Below, piece by piece: positions 17,205-26,027 of a DNA stretch of 64,000 bases. The notes beneath the pieces were generated by a model. That model ran no database searches and was not told the origin of the DNA. It was given only the letters and a program-made list of their open reading frames with translations. This DNA comes from Paracoccus sediminis (GTDB lineage: Bacteria; Pseudomonadota; Alphaproteobacteria; Rhodobacterales; Rhodobacteraceae). The stretch spans positions 1-64,000 of the forward strand of contig NZ_FZNM01000005.1 of NCBI RefSeq assembly GCF_900188295.1, written 5' to 3'. The translations under genes were made by a program, and so were the position numbers. How positions within the stretch are numbered: the first letter of the stretch is position 1; each line of letters begins with the position of its first letter.

Positions 17205-18224
17205 ATGGAAGCGATCTCTCATTCCCGCGCCGCGCAGGTCGCCTATCAGGATCTGCTGCGGCTGCATCTGGACGACGCCGCGTCGGAACTGCTGGGCAGC
17301 GTCGAGGAACGGCATCGGGGCGGGCGGGTCTATCTGTATGACCGGTTCCGCCTGGGGACCGAGATGAAAAGCCGCTATCTGGGCGAAGGCACCCCCGACC
17401 TGCGCGCCCGCCTGGCCCGCGCGGCCGATCTGCGCGCCGATGCCAATGCGCGGCGGACGACCATGGCCCGCCTGGCCCGCACCCTGCGGGCCGAGGGCTT
17501 CGTCACGACCGACCGCGACACCGGCTCGATGCTGGGGGCCTTTGCGCGGGCGGGGGTGTTCCGGCTGGGCGGCACCCTGATCGGCACGGCCGCCTATGCC
17601 CTGTACCAGGGCGATCTGGGCGTGCGCTTCGATTCCGAGGAATTGGCCCAGACCGGCGACATCGATTTCGCCAGCTTCGAACGCCTGTCCCTGGCCCTGG
17701 GCGACCGGGTAGAGGAAAACCCCGGCGCCATCCTGACGGCGCTGAAATTCGATCCGGTGCCGGGCGTGGCCGACCGGCAGGTGTGGAAATGGCGCCAGAA
17801 CCGGGGGCAAGCCCTGGTCGAATTCCTGACCCCCGCCTTTGGCGACGAACGCGTCAAGCCCCTGCCCGCCCTAGGGGTCAGCGCGCAGGGGCTGAATTAT
17901 CTGAACTTCCTGCTGGCCGATCCGATCCCCGCCGTCGCCCTGTATAGGGCAGGGATCTTGGTCCAAATCCCCCGCCCCGAACGGTTCGCGATCCACAAGC
18001 TGATCGTCGCGGATCGCAGGGTTGGTGGGCCGGACCAAGCCAAGGCGCGCAAAGACCGCGGCCAAGCGGCCTTCCTGATCGCCGTCCTGGCGCAGGACCG
18101 CCCCGACGACCTGGCCGAGGCTTACGGGGACGCCCGGTCGCGCGGGCCGCGATGGCGGGAGCGGATCGCGGCGAGCCTGGCGCGGATGCCGGGGGCGGAG
18201 GGGGTGTTGCGGGGGCTGGGGTGA
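17205..18224 (+). CDS. GSU2403-family nucleotidyltransferase-fold protein
   Basis: The 339-residue protein matches the GSU2403/NTP_transf_8 group. A helical N-terminal half is followed by the nucleotidyltransferase signature: GGTLIGTAAYALYQG (about 122-136) and the acidic motif TGDIDFA with Asp152 and Asp154. The family function is unknown; a nucleotide-transfer or toxin-like role is speculation. The start at 17205 is chosen because the two upstream ATGs (17193, 17196) and the TTG at 17172 lie inside the palindrome. It sits between paaZ and a convergent AT-rich HNH gene and has no link to phenylacetate metabolism, so it looks like an insertion. Confidence 0.75.
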   Translation: MEAISHSRAAQVAYQDLLRLHLDDAASELLGSVEERHRGGRVYLYDRFRLGTEMKSRYLGEGTPDLRARLARAADLRADANARRTTMARLARTLRAEGFVTTDRDTGSMLGAFARAGVFRLGGTLIGTAAYALYQGDLGVRFDSEELAQTGDIDFASFERLSLALGDRVEENPGAILTALKFDPVPGVADRQVWKWRQNRGQALVEFLTPAFGDERVKPLPALGVSAQGLNYLNFLLADPIPAVALYRAGILVQIPRPERFAIHKLIVADRRVGGPDQAKARKDRGQAAFLIAVLAQDRPDDLAEAYGDARSRGPRWRERIAASLARMPGAEGVLRGLG

Positions 18225-18241
18225 TGGCGATCGGTGATGCG

Positions 18242-18269
18242 GTAGGATGCGTGCTTGCACGCATCCTAC
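18242..18269. repeat. Perfect 13-bp-arm palindrome at a convergent gene junction
   Basis: GTAGGATGCGTGC (18242-18254) and GCACGCATCCTAC (18257-18269) are separated only by TT. The HNH gene's stop codon (18266-18268 on minus) lies within the right arm, and the nucleotidyltransferase ends 17 bases to the left. It would form a strong hairpin in either transcript, and it also resembles REP-like palindromes seen between genes in many proteobacteria. No T-run follows. Confidence 0.6.
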
Positions 18270-18886
18270 GCTTGCGGCCCCTTATAAGCGTAATCCCAGA
18301 CAAGTTGCTCCAGCGGAGGAAACTTTCGAGGGAAGTTGCGAGGCTCAAAGGGTAGTCTTTCTAAGGCAGCGTTTTCGACGGACAGATCGAGATAACCGTG
18401 TTGTTGAGAATAGTAGTAACAAATTTTAAGGTATCGCCGCAGTATTCCAAGGCTAGGAAAGGTTTGGTTTTCTCTGTGCCATCCCATTAGATCCTTGGCT
18501 CCTCGGCTGATATTGCAACGCGGACAAGATCTTACTTGGTTCAATGGAATGTATAAACCGTACAGTTTGCTTCGTGGAACCATGTGATCCCAATGGTATT
18601 TGGAGGATAAGCAGCCAAAATGAGCGCAAACGTGCGCCCCATCCTGTGAAAGCCTATCATCTCGATCTAAATCACGGATTTTCTTTTGTGACCCTTGAAA
18701 GTGGGACATCAAAATATTCGCTGCTTTGGTTCGTCCATTTGGATGAGGTGAAGGCTCTCCCTTCCTTGTGCGCTCCATAATCTCGCGGGAGACGCTGAGC
18801 ATGGAGTATGACCAGAAGATATAATCTCCGACAGTGTGAAGCTTCCTCTGCCGCTTCGGCTCATCCCACTGCCAGCAAATCGCCAT
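18266..18886 (-). CDS. HNH endonuclease, AT-rich and probably acquired
   Basis: The 206-residue protein has an HNH nuclease core: His98-x-Asp100-His101 in KYHWDHMVPRSK, Asn116 in LNQVRSC, and zinc-type cysteines at 87, 92, 121 and 124, with SCPRCNISRGAKD closing the motif. Codon use is markedly more AT-rich than all neighbours, which points to horizontal transfer. The start at 18884-18886 has GGAG about 12 bases upstream; an Arg/Gly-rich upstream extension is shadow. HNH proteins of this size act as nicking or restriction-type nucleases, but the target cannot be told. It is convergent with the nucleotidyltransferase gene. Confidence 0.8.
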   Translation of the reverse strand: MAICWQWDEPKRQRKLHTVGDYIFWSYSMLSVSREIMERTRKGEPSPHPNGRTKAANILMSHFQGSQKKIRDLDRDDRLSQDGAHVCAHFGCLSSKYHWDHMVPRSKLYGLYIPLNQVRSCPRCNISRGAKDLMGWHRENQTFPSLGILRRYLKICYYYSQQHGYLDLSVENAALERLPFEPRNFPRKFPPLEQLVWDYAYKGPQA

Positions 18887-18930
18887 TAAACTATCTTGCT
18901 CCGTCCTTTTTGACTGCAACGCCCACCCCC

Positions 18931-19530
18931 TCACCGCACCGCCTTGATCCCCTCCAGGATCAGCGTCGTCGCCACGTCGGCGTAATCCTCGCGGCTGATG
19001 CGGCCGCCGTCCTTGAACCACATGTAGACCCAGTTCATCATCCCGAACAGAGACATGGTGACGGGCATCAGCAGCGGACGGTCCTTGTCCTTGAGATCCG
19101 GGTTGATCTGGTCCAGCACCGCCGAGAACCGTTTCACGATCCCCCGTTCCACCGCCATGATCCGCGCCTTCTGCTCGTCGGTCAGCGCGGCGGTGGCGTT
19201 CAACTGGACCTTGTGCTGGTTGTCCGCGCCGCGATAGGTGTCCAGCACCGCGCCGACCAGACTGCGCAGCCGCCGGCGGGGGTCCAGGGCGGGGTCGTCG
19301 GCGGCCTCGATGGCGTCCTGCAATTCCTCCAGATGCGTCATGATGATCGCGAAGATCAGCGCGTCCTTGCCGGGGTAATAATGATACAACAGCGCCTTGC
19401 TGACCTGGGCCTGCTGGGCGATCTGCGCCATCGACGCCTTGTCCATGCCCTGTTCGGCAAAGACCGACGCCGCATGATCCAGGATGCTGCGGCTCTTTTC
19501 CTCGAAATCCTGTGCCCGCGTCCGCGCCAT
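18931..19530 (-). CDS. TetR/AcrR-family regulator, probable PaaR-type paa repressor
   Basis: The 199-residue protein has an N-terminal TetR helix-turn-helix (about 10-55; ASMAQIAQQAQVSKALLYHY), followed by an all-helical ligand-binding domain with a Trp-rich MMNWVYMWFKDGG segment. It is read in the same direction as paaG-paaI-paaK and starts 79 bases after paaK ends, so it may share their transcript. The family usually binds acyl-CoA-type effectors in such contexts, and the two ACCGAC/GGTCGG-like boxes near paaJ and paaG/paaN are its likely targets. A TTG two codons upstream is an alternative start. Confidence 0.82.
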   Translation of the reverse strand: MARTRAQDFEEKSRSILDHAASVFAEQGMDKASMAQIAQQAQVSKALLYHYYPGKDALIFAIIMTHLEELQDAIEAADDPALDPRRRLRSLVGAVLDTYRGADNQHKVQLNATAALTDEQKARIMAVERGIVKRFSAVLDQINPDLKDKDRPLLMPVTMSLFGMMNWVYMWFKDGGRISREDYADVATTLILEGIKAVR

Positions 19531-19609
19531 GCTCAATGTCCTGCCTGTTCGTCGCCCGCCGCTTTAACCGGGGGTTGTGGGAAAGTCATCACTGCCCCCG
19601 GCGCGACGG

Positions 19610-20920
19610 TCATTCTTTCGGGCGATTGTCGATGACCCGCTTTGCCTTGCCTTCGGACCGGGCGACGCCGCCGGGGTCGCGCACCTCGATCCGGGTGGAA
19701 ACGCCCACCACCGACTTGATGTGATGGCCCAGTTCCTTGGCGGATACCGCACGGGCGTCGGCTGCCGCGTGGTCTTCGACGCATTCGACATGGACGATCA
19801 TCGTGTCCATGCGGCCTGCACGGGTCAGCTCGATCTGGAAATGCGGGGCCAGCCCTTGGCATTTCAGGATCTGCTCCTCGATCTGGGTGGGAAAGACATT
19901 GACGCCGCGCAGGATAATCATGTCGTCGCAGCGCCCGGTGATCTTCTCGATCCGGCGCATGGATCGGGCGGTGCCGGGCAGCAGCCGCGTCAGGTCGCGG
20001 GTGCGATAGCGCACCATCGGCAGGCCTTCCTTGGTCAGCGTGGTAAAGACCAGTTCGCCCATCTGGCCATCGGGCAGGACGTCGCTGGTCACGGGGTCGA
20101 TGATCTCGGGATAGAAATGATCTTCCCAGACGTGCAGGCCGTCCTTGGTTTCCACGCATTCCATCGCCACGCCCGGCCCCATCACCTCGGACAGGCCATA
20201 GATGTCCACGGCGTGCATGTCGAAGGCCTCCTCGATTTCCCGGCGCATGGCGTTGGTCCAGGGTTCGGCGCCGAAGATGCCGACCTGCAAGGACGACTGG
20301 CGCGGATCCAGGCCCTGGCGGCGGAATTCGTCCAGGATCGACAGCATGTAGCTGGGCGTCACCATGATGATGCGCGGCTGAAAATCGTGGATCAGCGTCA
20401 CCTGCCGTTCGGTCATGCCGCCCGACATGGGAACGACCGTACAGCCCAGCCGTTCGGCCCCGTAATGCGCGCCAAGCCCGCCGGTGAACAGCCCATAGCC
20501 ATAGGCGTTGTGCAGCATGTCGCCGGGCCGCCCGCCCGCCGCGCGGATCGACCGGGCGATCAGGTTGGCCCAGTGGTCGATGTCGGCCTGGGTATAGCCC
20601 ACCACGGTCGGCTTGCCGGTGGTTCCCGACGATCCGTGGATGCGCACCAGTTTCGACTGCGGCACGGCGAACATGCCGAAGGGATAACAGTCGCGCAGAT
20701 CCTGCTTCACGGTAAAGGGGAACCTGGCGATGTCGCGCAGGGACTTCAGATCCTCGGGATGGACATCGGCCTGGATGAACCGGTTGCGGTAGAAGGGCGA
20801 ATTTTCAAACGCGTGCTTCAGCGACCGCTTCATGCGATGGAATTGCAGCGCCTCGATCTCGTCGCGGGACGCGGTCTCGATCGGGTCGAGATCCTTGGGG
20901 TTCGGGGTCAGGTCTTCCAT
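19610..20920 (-). CDS. paaK: Phenylacetate-CoA ligase
   Basis: PaaK (436 residues) activates phenylacetate with ATP and CoA to phenylacetyl-CoA, the first step of the pathway. The adenylation motif HGSSGTTGKPTVVGY, the YGLSEVMGPGV block, the RYRTRDLTRL hinge and the C-terminal lysine region (RSEGKAKRVID) are all present. CCAGGGAGGAGAACC before the ATG at 20918-20920 is a near-perfect ribosome-binding site and rules out the longer upstream frame. It is the third gene of paaG-paaI-paaK. Confidence 0.96.
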   Translation of the reverse strand: MEDLTPNPKDLDPIETASRDEIEALQFHRMKRSLKHAFENSPFYRNRFIQADVHPEDLKSLRDIARFPFTVKQDLRDCYPFGMFAVPQSKLVRIHGSSGTTGKPTVVGYTQADIDHWANLIARSIRAAGGRPGDMLHNAYGYGLFTGGLGAHYGAERLGCTVVPMSGGMTERQVTLIHDFQPRIIMVTPSYMLSILDEFRRQGLDPRQSSLQVGIFGAEPWTNAMRREIEEAFDMHAVDIYGLSEVMGPGVAMECVETKDGLHVWEDHFYPEIIDPVTSDVLPDGQMGELVFTTLTKEGLPMVRYRTRDLTRLLPGTARSMRRIEKITGRCDDMIILRGVNVFPTQIEEQILKCQGLAPHFQIELTRAGRMDTMIVHVECVEDHAAADARAVSAKELGHHIKSVVGVSTRIEVRDPGGVARSEGKAKRVIDNRPKE

Positions 20921-20943
20921 GGTTCTCCTCCCTGGAATGCGGT

Positions 20944-21387
20944 TCAGGCGGGCAGGTGCGTGCCCTTGACGGTGCGCGAATGGCCGCGGAATTCGGCCAC
21001 ATGGTCCCCGTCCTGATTGGTGATGCGGATGTCGTAGAGGCCCGACCGGCCCCGGCGCGAAGTTTCGGTGGCGGTGGCTGTCAGCCGGTCGCCGATCCGG
21101 CCGGGGATCAGGTAGGTGATGGAACAATGCTGCGCCACGGCCATCTGGTTATGGCTGTTGCAGGCGAATGCGAAGGCGCTGTCGGCCAGCGTGAAGATGT
21201 ATCCGCCGTGGCAGTTGCCGTGTCCGTTCGACATGGCGTCGGTGACGGTCATGGACAGCGTGGCCTGTCCCGGCGCGATGCGGTCCAGCACCATGCCCAG
21301 CCGCTGGCTGGCGGAATCGTCGTTCCACAGGGCGCGGGCGGACGCCTCGGCCAACTCCTGCGGGGTCATGTCGCTGGCGGGTTTCAT
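20944..21387 (-). CDS. paaI: Hydroxyphenylacetyl-CoA thioesterase PaaI
   Basis: This 147-residue hotdog-fold enzyme matches PaaI (GHGNCHGGYIFTLADSAFAF, with the catalytic Asp, and NQMAVAQHCSITYLIPG). It hydrolyses stalled hydroxyphenylacetyl-CoA and related thioesters, sparing CoA. Its ATG overlaps the paaG stop by four bases, and paaK follows 23 bases after its own stop. Confidence 0.93.
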   Translation of the reverse strand: MKPASDMTPQELAEASARALWNDDSASQRLGMVLDRIAPGQATLSMTVTDAMSNGHGNCHGGYIFTLADSAFAFACNSHNQMAVAQHCSITYLIPGRIGDRLTATATETSRRGRSGLYDIRITNQDGDHVAEFRGHSRTVKGTHLPA

Positions 21388-22178
21388 CGGCCGCTGAACC
21401 GCGCCGAGCGCTTTTCCAGAAAGGCGGTAACGCCCTCGGCGTAATCCGCGCTGCGGCCCGCCTGCTGCTGGGCGTCGCGTTCCGCGTCAAGCTGCTGGTC
21501 CAGGCTGTTGGTCGCCGCGTCCTGAATCAACCGCTTGGTCAGGCCCAGGCCCAGGGTCGGGCCGGCGGCAAGGCTGGCCGCCAGGGCCTGCGCCTGATCC
21601 ATCAGGTCGGCATCGTCCACGGCCTTCCAGATCAGCCCCCAATCGGCGGCCTTTTCGGCCATCAGCGGCTCGGCCGTCAGGGTCAGCGCCTTGGCGCGGG
21701 GTTCGCCCAGGATGCGCGCCAGCGACCAGGTGCCGCCCGCATCGGGGATCAGGCCGATCCTGGCAAAGGCCTGGATGAACCGCGCCGATTTCGCGGCCAG
21801 AACGATGTCGCAGGCCAGGGCGATGTTGGCCCCCGCACCCGCCGCGACGCCGTTGACCGCGCAGACCACGGGCTTTTCCAAGGACCGGATCAGCCGCAGC
21901 GTCGGGTTGTAGAACATGTCCAGCGTATGCCCCAGATCCGGCGCAGGCCCGCCCCTGCGGGGATCGCGGTCGCCCAGATCCTGCCCAGCGCAGAAGCCGC
22001 GCCCCGCGCCGGTCAACAACACCGCCCGCACAGCCGAATCATCATGCGCCCGCCGGATGCCCTCGCGCAGCGCCCGGTGCATGTCCTCGTTAAAGGAATT
22101 CAGCTTGTCGGGGCGGTTCAGCGTCAGCGTCAGCACGCCGTCGGCCAAGGCCGACAGCACCGTTTCGGAACGGGTCAT
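21384..22178 (-). CDS. paaG: 1,2-epoxyphenylacetyl-CoA isomerase PaaG
   Basis: The 264-residue crotonase-family protein carries the oxyanion-hole motifs GRGFCAGQDLGDRD and NGVAAGAGANIALACD and the IGLIPDAGGTW block with the catalytic Asp. PaaG converts the ring epoxide to oxepin-CoA. The start at 22176-22178 is preceded by AAGGGAG; the much longer upstream frame is a shadow of divergent paaN. It heads the minus-strand operon from a divergent region holding a perfect TetR-type operator. Confidence 0.93.
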   Translation of the reverse strand: MTRSETVLSALADGVLTLTLNRPDKLNSFNEDMHRALREGIRRAHDDSAVRAVLLTGAGRGFCAGQDLGDRDPRRGGPAPDLGHTLDMFYNPTLRLIRSLEKPVVCAVNGVAAGAGANIALACDIVLAAKSARFIQAFARIGLIPDAGGTWSLARILGEPRAKALTLTAEPLMAEKAADWGLIWKAVDDADLMDQAQALAASLAAGPTLGLGLTKRLIQDAATNSLDQQLDAERDAQQQAGRSADYAEGVTAFLEKRSARFSGR

Positions 22179-22232
22179 GGTCGTCTCCCTTGCGCCGATT
22201 TCTCGGCCTCCTCGCAGAAAGTTGTTGCATAA

Positions 22233-22246
22233 ACCGACCGGTCGGT
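22233..22246. promoter_or_regulatory. Perfect TetR-type operator between paaG and paaN
   Basis: ACCGACCGGTCGGT is a perfect 14-base palindrome in the centre of the 111-base divergent region. A diverged version lies at the paaJ promoter, so one TetR protein could control both. Confidence 0.65.
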
Positions 22247-22289
22247 CAATGATATTCGCGAGCCGGAGGAGGAACCGGCGGAGGAACCC

Positions 22290-23915
22290 ATGACCGCGTT
22301 TTTCGCCCGCCATCGCCCGATGCTGGATGACGCCGTTCAGGCGCTTGCCGCGCGCGGGTTCTGGACGCCCTTCCCCGAGGTGCCCAGCGGAAAAATCTAT
22401 GGCGACACCGCCAAGGCGGATGGCGAGGCGGCTTATGCGGCGCTGATCGGGCGCGACTTCGCCCTGCCCGGCCATCCCGGCCAGCGCCGCCTGGGGGCCG
22501 AGGTTTCGCCCTGGGGCGATGCGCTGCGCATCGCCTATCCGGCGGCGGACACGCCTGCGCTGATCGCGGCGGCACAGGGGGCGGCGGACGATCTGGCAGC
22601 GGCAAGCGTGGAACAGCGCGTCGGCGCCTGCCTGGAGATTCTGGCGCGGCTGAACCGGATCAGCTTCCTGCTGGGCCACGCGACGATGCACACCACGGGC
22701 CAGGCCTTTGCCATGGCCTTTCAGGCGGGCGGGCCGCATGCGCAGGATCGCGGGCTGGAGGCGGTCGCGGTCGCCTGGATGGAAATGACCCGGTTCCCGG
22801 AAACGGCCCGCTGGGTAAAGCCGCAGGGCAAGGCCGCGCCCCTGGTGATCGACAAGCACTGGACGCTGGCGTCGGCCGGGGTGTCGCTGGCCATCGGCTG
22901 CAACACCTTTCCGACCTGGAACAGCTATCCGGGCATCTTCGCCAGCTTAGCTGTCGGCAACCCGGTGATCGTGAAGCCGCATCCCGCCGCGATCCTGCCG
23001 CTGGCCCTGACCGTGCAGGCCGCGCGCGAGGTTCTGGCCGAGGCCGGGCTGCCCGCCGACGCCATCCTGCTGGCCGTGGACGAACCGGGGGCCGAGATCA
23101 CCCGGCAACTGGCGACCGATCCCGCCGTGCGGCTGATCGACTATACCGGGTCATCCACCTTTGGCGCCTGGCTGCGCGACCATGCCCGGCAGGCGCAGAT
23201 CTTCGCCGAGGAAACCGGGGTCAACAGCGTCGTTATCGCCGCCACCGACGATTTCGATGGCATGTGCGCGAACCTGGCGTTTTCGCTGTCGCTTTATTCC
23301 GGACAGATGTGCACCGCGCCGCAGAACCTTTATGTGCCGCAGGGGGGGATCGCGACGGATCGGGGGCACATGACCGTCGATCAGGTGGCCCAAGGGCTGG
23401 CCCGCGCCATCGACACGCTGCTGGCCGATCCGAAACAGGCGGCGGGCATCTGCGGCGCCATCGCCAATCCCGCGACGCGGGACCGCGTGGCCCAAGCCCG
23501 TGTCCAGGGCCGCGTCATCCGCGACGGCACGCCCTTGCTGCTGGCGGTCGACCCCGACGCCCCCGTGGCGCAGGACGAATGCTTTGGCCCCGTAGCCTTT
23601 GTCATCCCCTGCGCGAACGCCGACGACGGCATCGCCCGCGCCGCCGGTCTGGCGGCCCGCAAAGGTGCCATCACCGCCGCGCTGTACGACACCGACGACG
23701 CCCGCATCGCGCGCGCCGTCCGGGCCTTTGCCCGCGCGGGCGTCAACCTGTCGGTCAACCTGACCGGCGCCATCTATGTCAACCAGTCGGCGGCCTTCAG
23801 CGATTTCCACGTCACCGGCGCCAACCCCGCCGGAAACGCTAGCCTGACCGACACCGCCTTCGTGGCGACCCGCTTTCGCCGCGTGATGTGGCGCAGGCCC
23901 GCCACCGCCGCTTGA
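22290..23915 (+). CDS. paaN: Phenylacetic acid degradation protein PaaN
   Basis: PaaN (541 residues) is an aldehyde-dehydrogenase-like protein found in paa clusters. An atypical N-terminal extension precedes the ALDH core, which holds the Glu pair in FAEETGVNS (about 307-308) and Cys341 in LYSGQMCTAPQNLY. It was proposed to act in ring cleavage, overlapping PaaZ, and its exact reaction is less certain. GGAGGAAC precedes the ATG. It diverges from paaG and leads into the Liv transporter genes 25 bases later. Confidence 0.9.
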   Translation: MTAFFARHRPMLDDAVQALAARGFWTPFPEVPSGKIYGDTAKADGEAAYAALIGRDFALPGHPGQRRLGAEVSPWGDALRIAYPAADTPALIAAAQGAADDLAAASVEQRVGACLEILARLNRISFLLGHATMHTTGQAFAMAFQAGGPHAQDRGLEAVAVAWMEMTRFPETARWVKPQGKAAPLVIDKHWTLASAGVSLAIGCNTFPTWNSYPGIFASLAVGNPVIVKPHPAAILPLALTVQAAREVLAEAGLPADAILLAVDEPGAEITRQLATDPAVRLIDYTGSSTFGAWLRDHARQAQIFAEETGVNSVVIAATDDFDGMCANLAFSLSLYSGQMCTAPQNLYVPQGGIATDRGHMTVDQVAQGLARAIDTLLADPKQAAGICGAIANPATRDRVAQARVQGRVIRDGTPLLLAVDPDAPVAQDECFGPVAFVIPCANADDGIARAAGLAARKGAITAALYDTDDARIARAVRAFARAGVNLSVNLTGAIYVNQSAAFSDFHVTGANPAGNASLTDTAFVATRFRRVMWRRPATAA

Positions 23916-23940
23916 ACCACGTTCTCTGGGGAGGAGACAC

Positions 23941-25083
23941 ATGCACAAGACCCTGACCACCACGGCCCTTGCCACGCTTCTGGCCCTTGGCGCCACCGCC
24001 GCCAGTGCCGAAATCCGCATCGGCGCGTCCCTGTCCGCCACCGGCCCCGCCGCCTTCCTGGGCGATCCCGAGGCAAAGACCCTGGAAATGCTGGTCGAAC
24101 AGATGAACGAGGCAGGCGGCATCGACGGCGAGGAAATCGCCCTGACGCTGTATGACGACGGCGGCGATCCGAACAAGGCGCGCACCTTTGCCACCCGCCT
24201 GATCGAGGATGACGAGGTCGTGGCGATCATCGGCGGATCGACCACCGGCACGTCCATGTCGATCCTGTCGGTCGCCGAGGACAACGAGATCCCCTTCATC
24301 TCGCTGGCGGGCGCCATCGACATCATCGATCCGGTCAAGCCCTTCACCTTCAAGACGCCCCACACCGACCGCATGGCCTGCCAGAAGATCTTCGAGGACA
24401 TGCAAAAGCAGGGCATCACCACCATCGGCATGATTTCCGGCACCGACGGCTTTGGCGCGTCGATGCAGGCGCAGTGCAAGGCGGTCGTGGGCGAATACGG
24501 CATCACCGTCGCGGCGGACGAGACCTACAACCCCACCGACGCCGACATGACCACGCAGCTGACCAAGATCCGCAACACCGAAGGCGTGCAGGCCGTGCTG
24601 AACCCCGGCTTCGGCCAGGGGCCGTCGATCGTGACGCGCAACTATCGCCAGCTGGCCATCGACCTGCCGCTGTATCAGTCCCACGGCGTGGCCTCGGACG
24701 GCTTCATCGAACTGGCGGGGGCGGATGCCGCCGAGGGCGTGCGCCTGCCCGGCACCGCGCTGCTGATCGCCGACCAGCTAGCTGCGGACGATCCGCAAAA
24801 GCCGGTGGTGGACGCCTACAAAGCCGCGTTCGAGGAAAAAACCGGCACATCCGTCGGCACCTTCGGCGGCTATGCCAACGACGCCTTCCTGATCCTGACC
24901 GACGCCATCGCGCGGGCGGGCAGCGCCGAGCCGCAGGCGATCCGCGACGCCATTGAATCGACCAGCGGCCTGGCCGGAACCACCGGCATCTATACCATGT
25001 CCGCCGACGATCACCTGGGCCTCGACCTCTCCGCCTTCCGCATGTTGCAGATCAAGGGCGGCGAATGGACCGTGGTGGAATGA
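23941..25083 (+). CDS. Liv-type ABC transporter substrate-binding protein
   Basis: The 380-residue protein has a signal peptide ending ATAASA-E near residue 23, followed by a branched-chain-amino-acid-type periplasmic binding fold (IRIGASLSATGPAAFLGDPE; GGSTTGTSMSIL; GGYANDAFLILTDAI). GGGGAGGAGAC gives strong translation. It is the first of five genes coding for a complete HAAT importer placed inside the paa cluster. The likely ligand is phenylacetate or a related aromatic acid rather than leucine, but that is inference from context. Confidence 0.88.
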   Translation: MHKTLTTTALATLLALGATAASAEIRIGASLSATGPAAFLGDPEAKTLEMLVEQMNEAGGIDGEEIALTLYDDGGDPNKARTFATRLIEDDEVVAIIGGSTTGTSMSILSVAEDNEIPFISLAGAIDIIDPVKPFTFKTPHTDRMACQKIFEDMQKQGITTIGMISGTDGFGASMQAQCKAVVGEYGITVAADETYNPTDADMTTQLTKIRNTEGVQAVLNPGFGQGPSIVTRNYRQLAIDLPLYQSHGVASDGFIELAGADAAEGVRLPGTALLIADQLAADDPQKPVVDAYKAAFEEKTGTSVGTFGGYANDAFLILTDAIARAGSAEPQAIRDAIESTSGLAGTTGIYTMSADDHLGLDLSAFRMLQIKGGEWTVVE

Positions 25084-25154
25084 TCCGCTGACCGCCGCGC
25101 CCTGTCCGTTTCGCACGGGCCGGGCGCGGCATCCCCTGCCAGAAAGGGTGTATC

Positions 25155-26027
25155 ATGCCGGAACTGCTGCAATTCTTGTTTTCGGGCGTGACGGTCGGCG
25201 CGGTCTATGCGTTGGTCGCGCTTGGCTTCACGATCATCTACAACGCATCCGACGTGGTGAACTTCGCCCAGGGCGAATTCGTCATGCTGGGCGGGATGCT
25301 GACCTTTGTCTGCCAGGCGGCGGGCCTGCCGCTGCCGCTGGCCGCGCTGATCGCCATCGCCGTCACATCCGCCATCGGCGTGGCGATGAACAAGCTGGCG
25401 ATCGAACCCGCGCGCGGGGCGCCCGTAGTGTCGCTTATCATCATCACCATCGGGGCATCGATCTTTATCCGGGGCGGGGCGCAACTGCTGTTCGGCAAGC
25501 AGATCCACAGCTTTCCGGCCTTTTCCGGCGACACGCCCCTGCGCATCGGCGGGGCCACGATCCTGCCGCAAAGCCTGTGGGTGATCGGCGGCGCGGTGGT
25601 GGTGTTCGTCGGCCTGTGGCTGTTCTTCACCCGCACCCTGACGGGCCGGGCGGTGCTGGCGACATCCAACAACCGGCTGGCCGCGCAACTGGTGGGCATC
25701 AACACGGGCTTCGTGATGATGCTGTCCTTTGCGCTGTCGGCCGGCATCGGCGCCTTGGCGGGGGTGCTGGTGACGCCGATCACGCTGACCGCCTATGACG
25801 TGGGGCTGGCCTTTGCGCTGAAAGGCTTTGCCGCCGCCATGCTGGGCGGGATGGGCAACCCCAAGGGCGCGCTTGCGGGCGGGTTCCTGCTGGGCCTGAT
25901 CGAGGCGCTGACGGCGGGATACCTGTCGTCGCAATACAAGGACGCCGCGGCCTTCGTGGTGATCCTGCTGGTGCTGTTCTTCATGCCGCAGGGCCTGTTC
26001 GGCGCCAGGACGGTGGATCGGGTATGA
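25155..26027 (+). CDS. livH: LivH-type ABC transporter permease
   Basis: The 290-residue integral membrane protein has about eight hydrophobic segments and typical LivH motifs (GFTIIYNASDVVNFAQGEF near the start; GMGNPKGALAGGFLLGLIE near the end). It pairs with the LivM permease, whose ATG overlaps its stop by four bases. Confidence 0.92.
   Translation: MPELLQFLFSGVTVGAVYALVALGFTIIYNASDVVNFAQGEFVMLGGMLTFVCQAAGLPLPLAALIAIAVTSAIGVAMNKLAIEPARGAPVVSLIIITIGASIFIRGGAQLLFGKQIHSFPAFSGDTPLRIGGATILPQSLWVIGGAVVVFVGLWLFFTRTLTGRAVLATSNNRLAAQLVGINTGFVMMLSFALSAGIGALAGVLVTPITLTAYDVGLAFALKGFAAAMLGGMGNPKGALAGGFLLGLIEALTAGYLSSQYKDAAAFVVILLVLFFMPQGLFGARTVDRV

Noticed and set aside
18266..19021. Longer HNH protein starting at 19021
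   Set aside because: The extra 45 residues are Arg/Gly-rich and antisense to the TetR gene's coding frame; the ATG at 18884-18886 fits the AT-rich composition.
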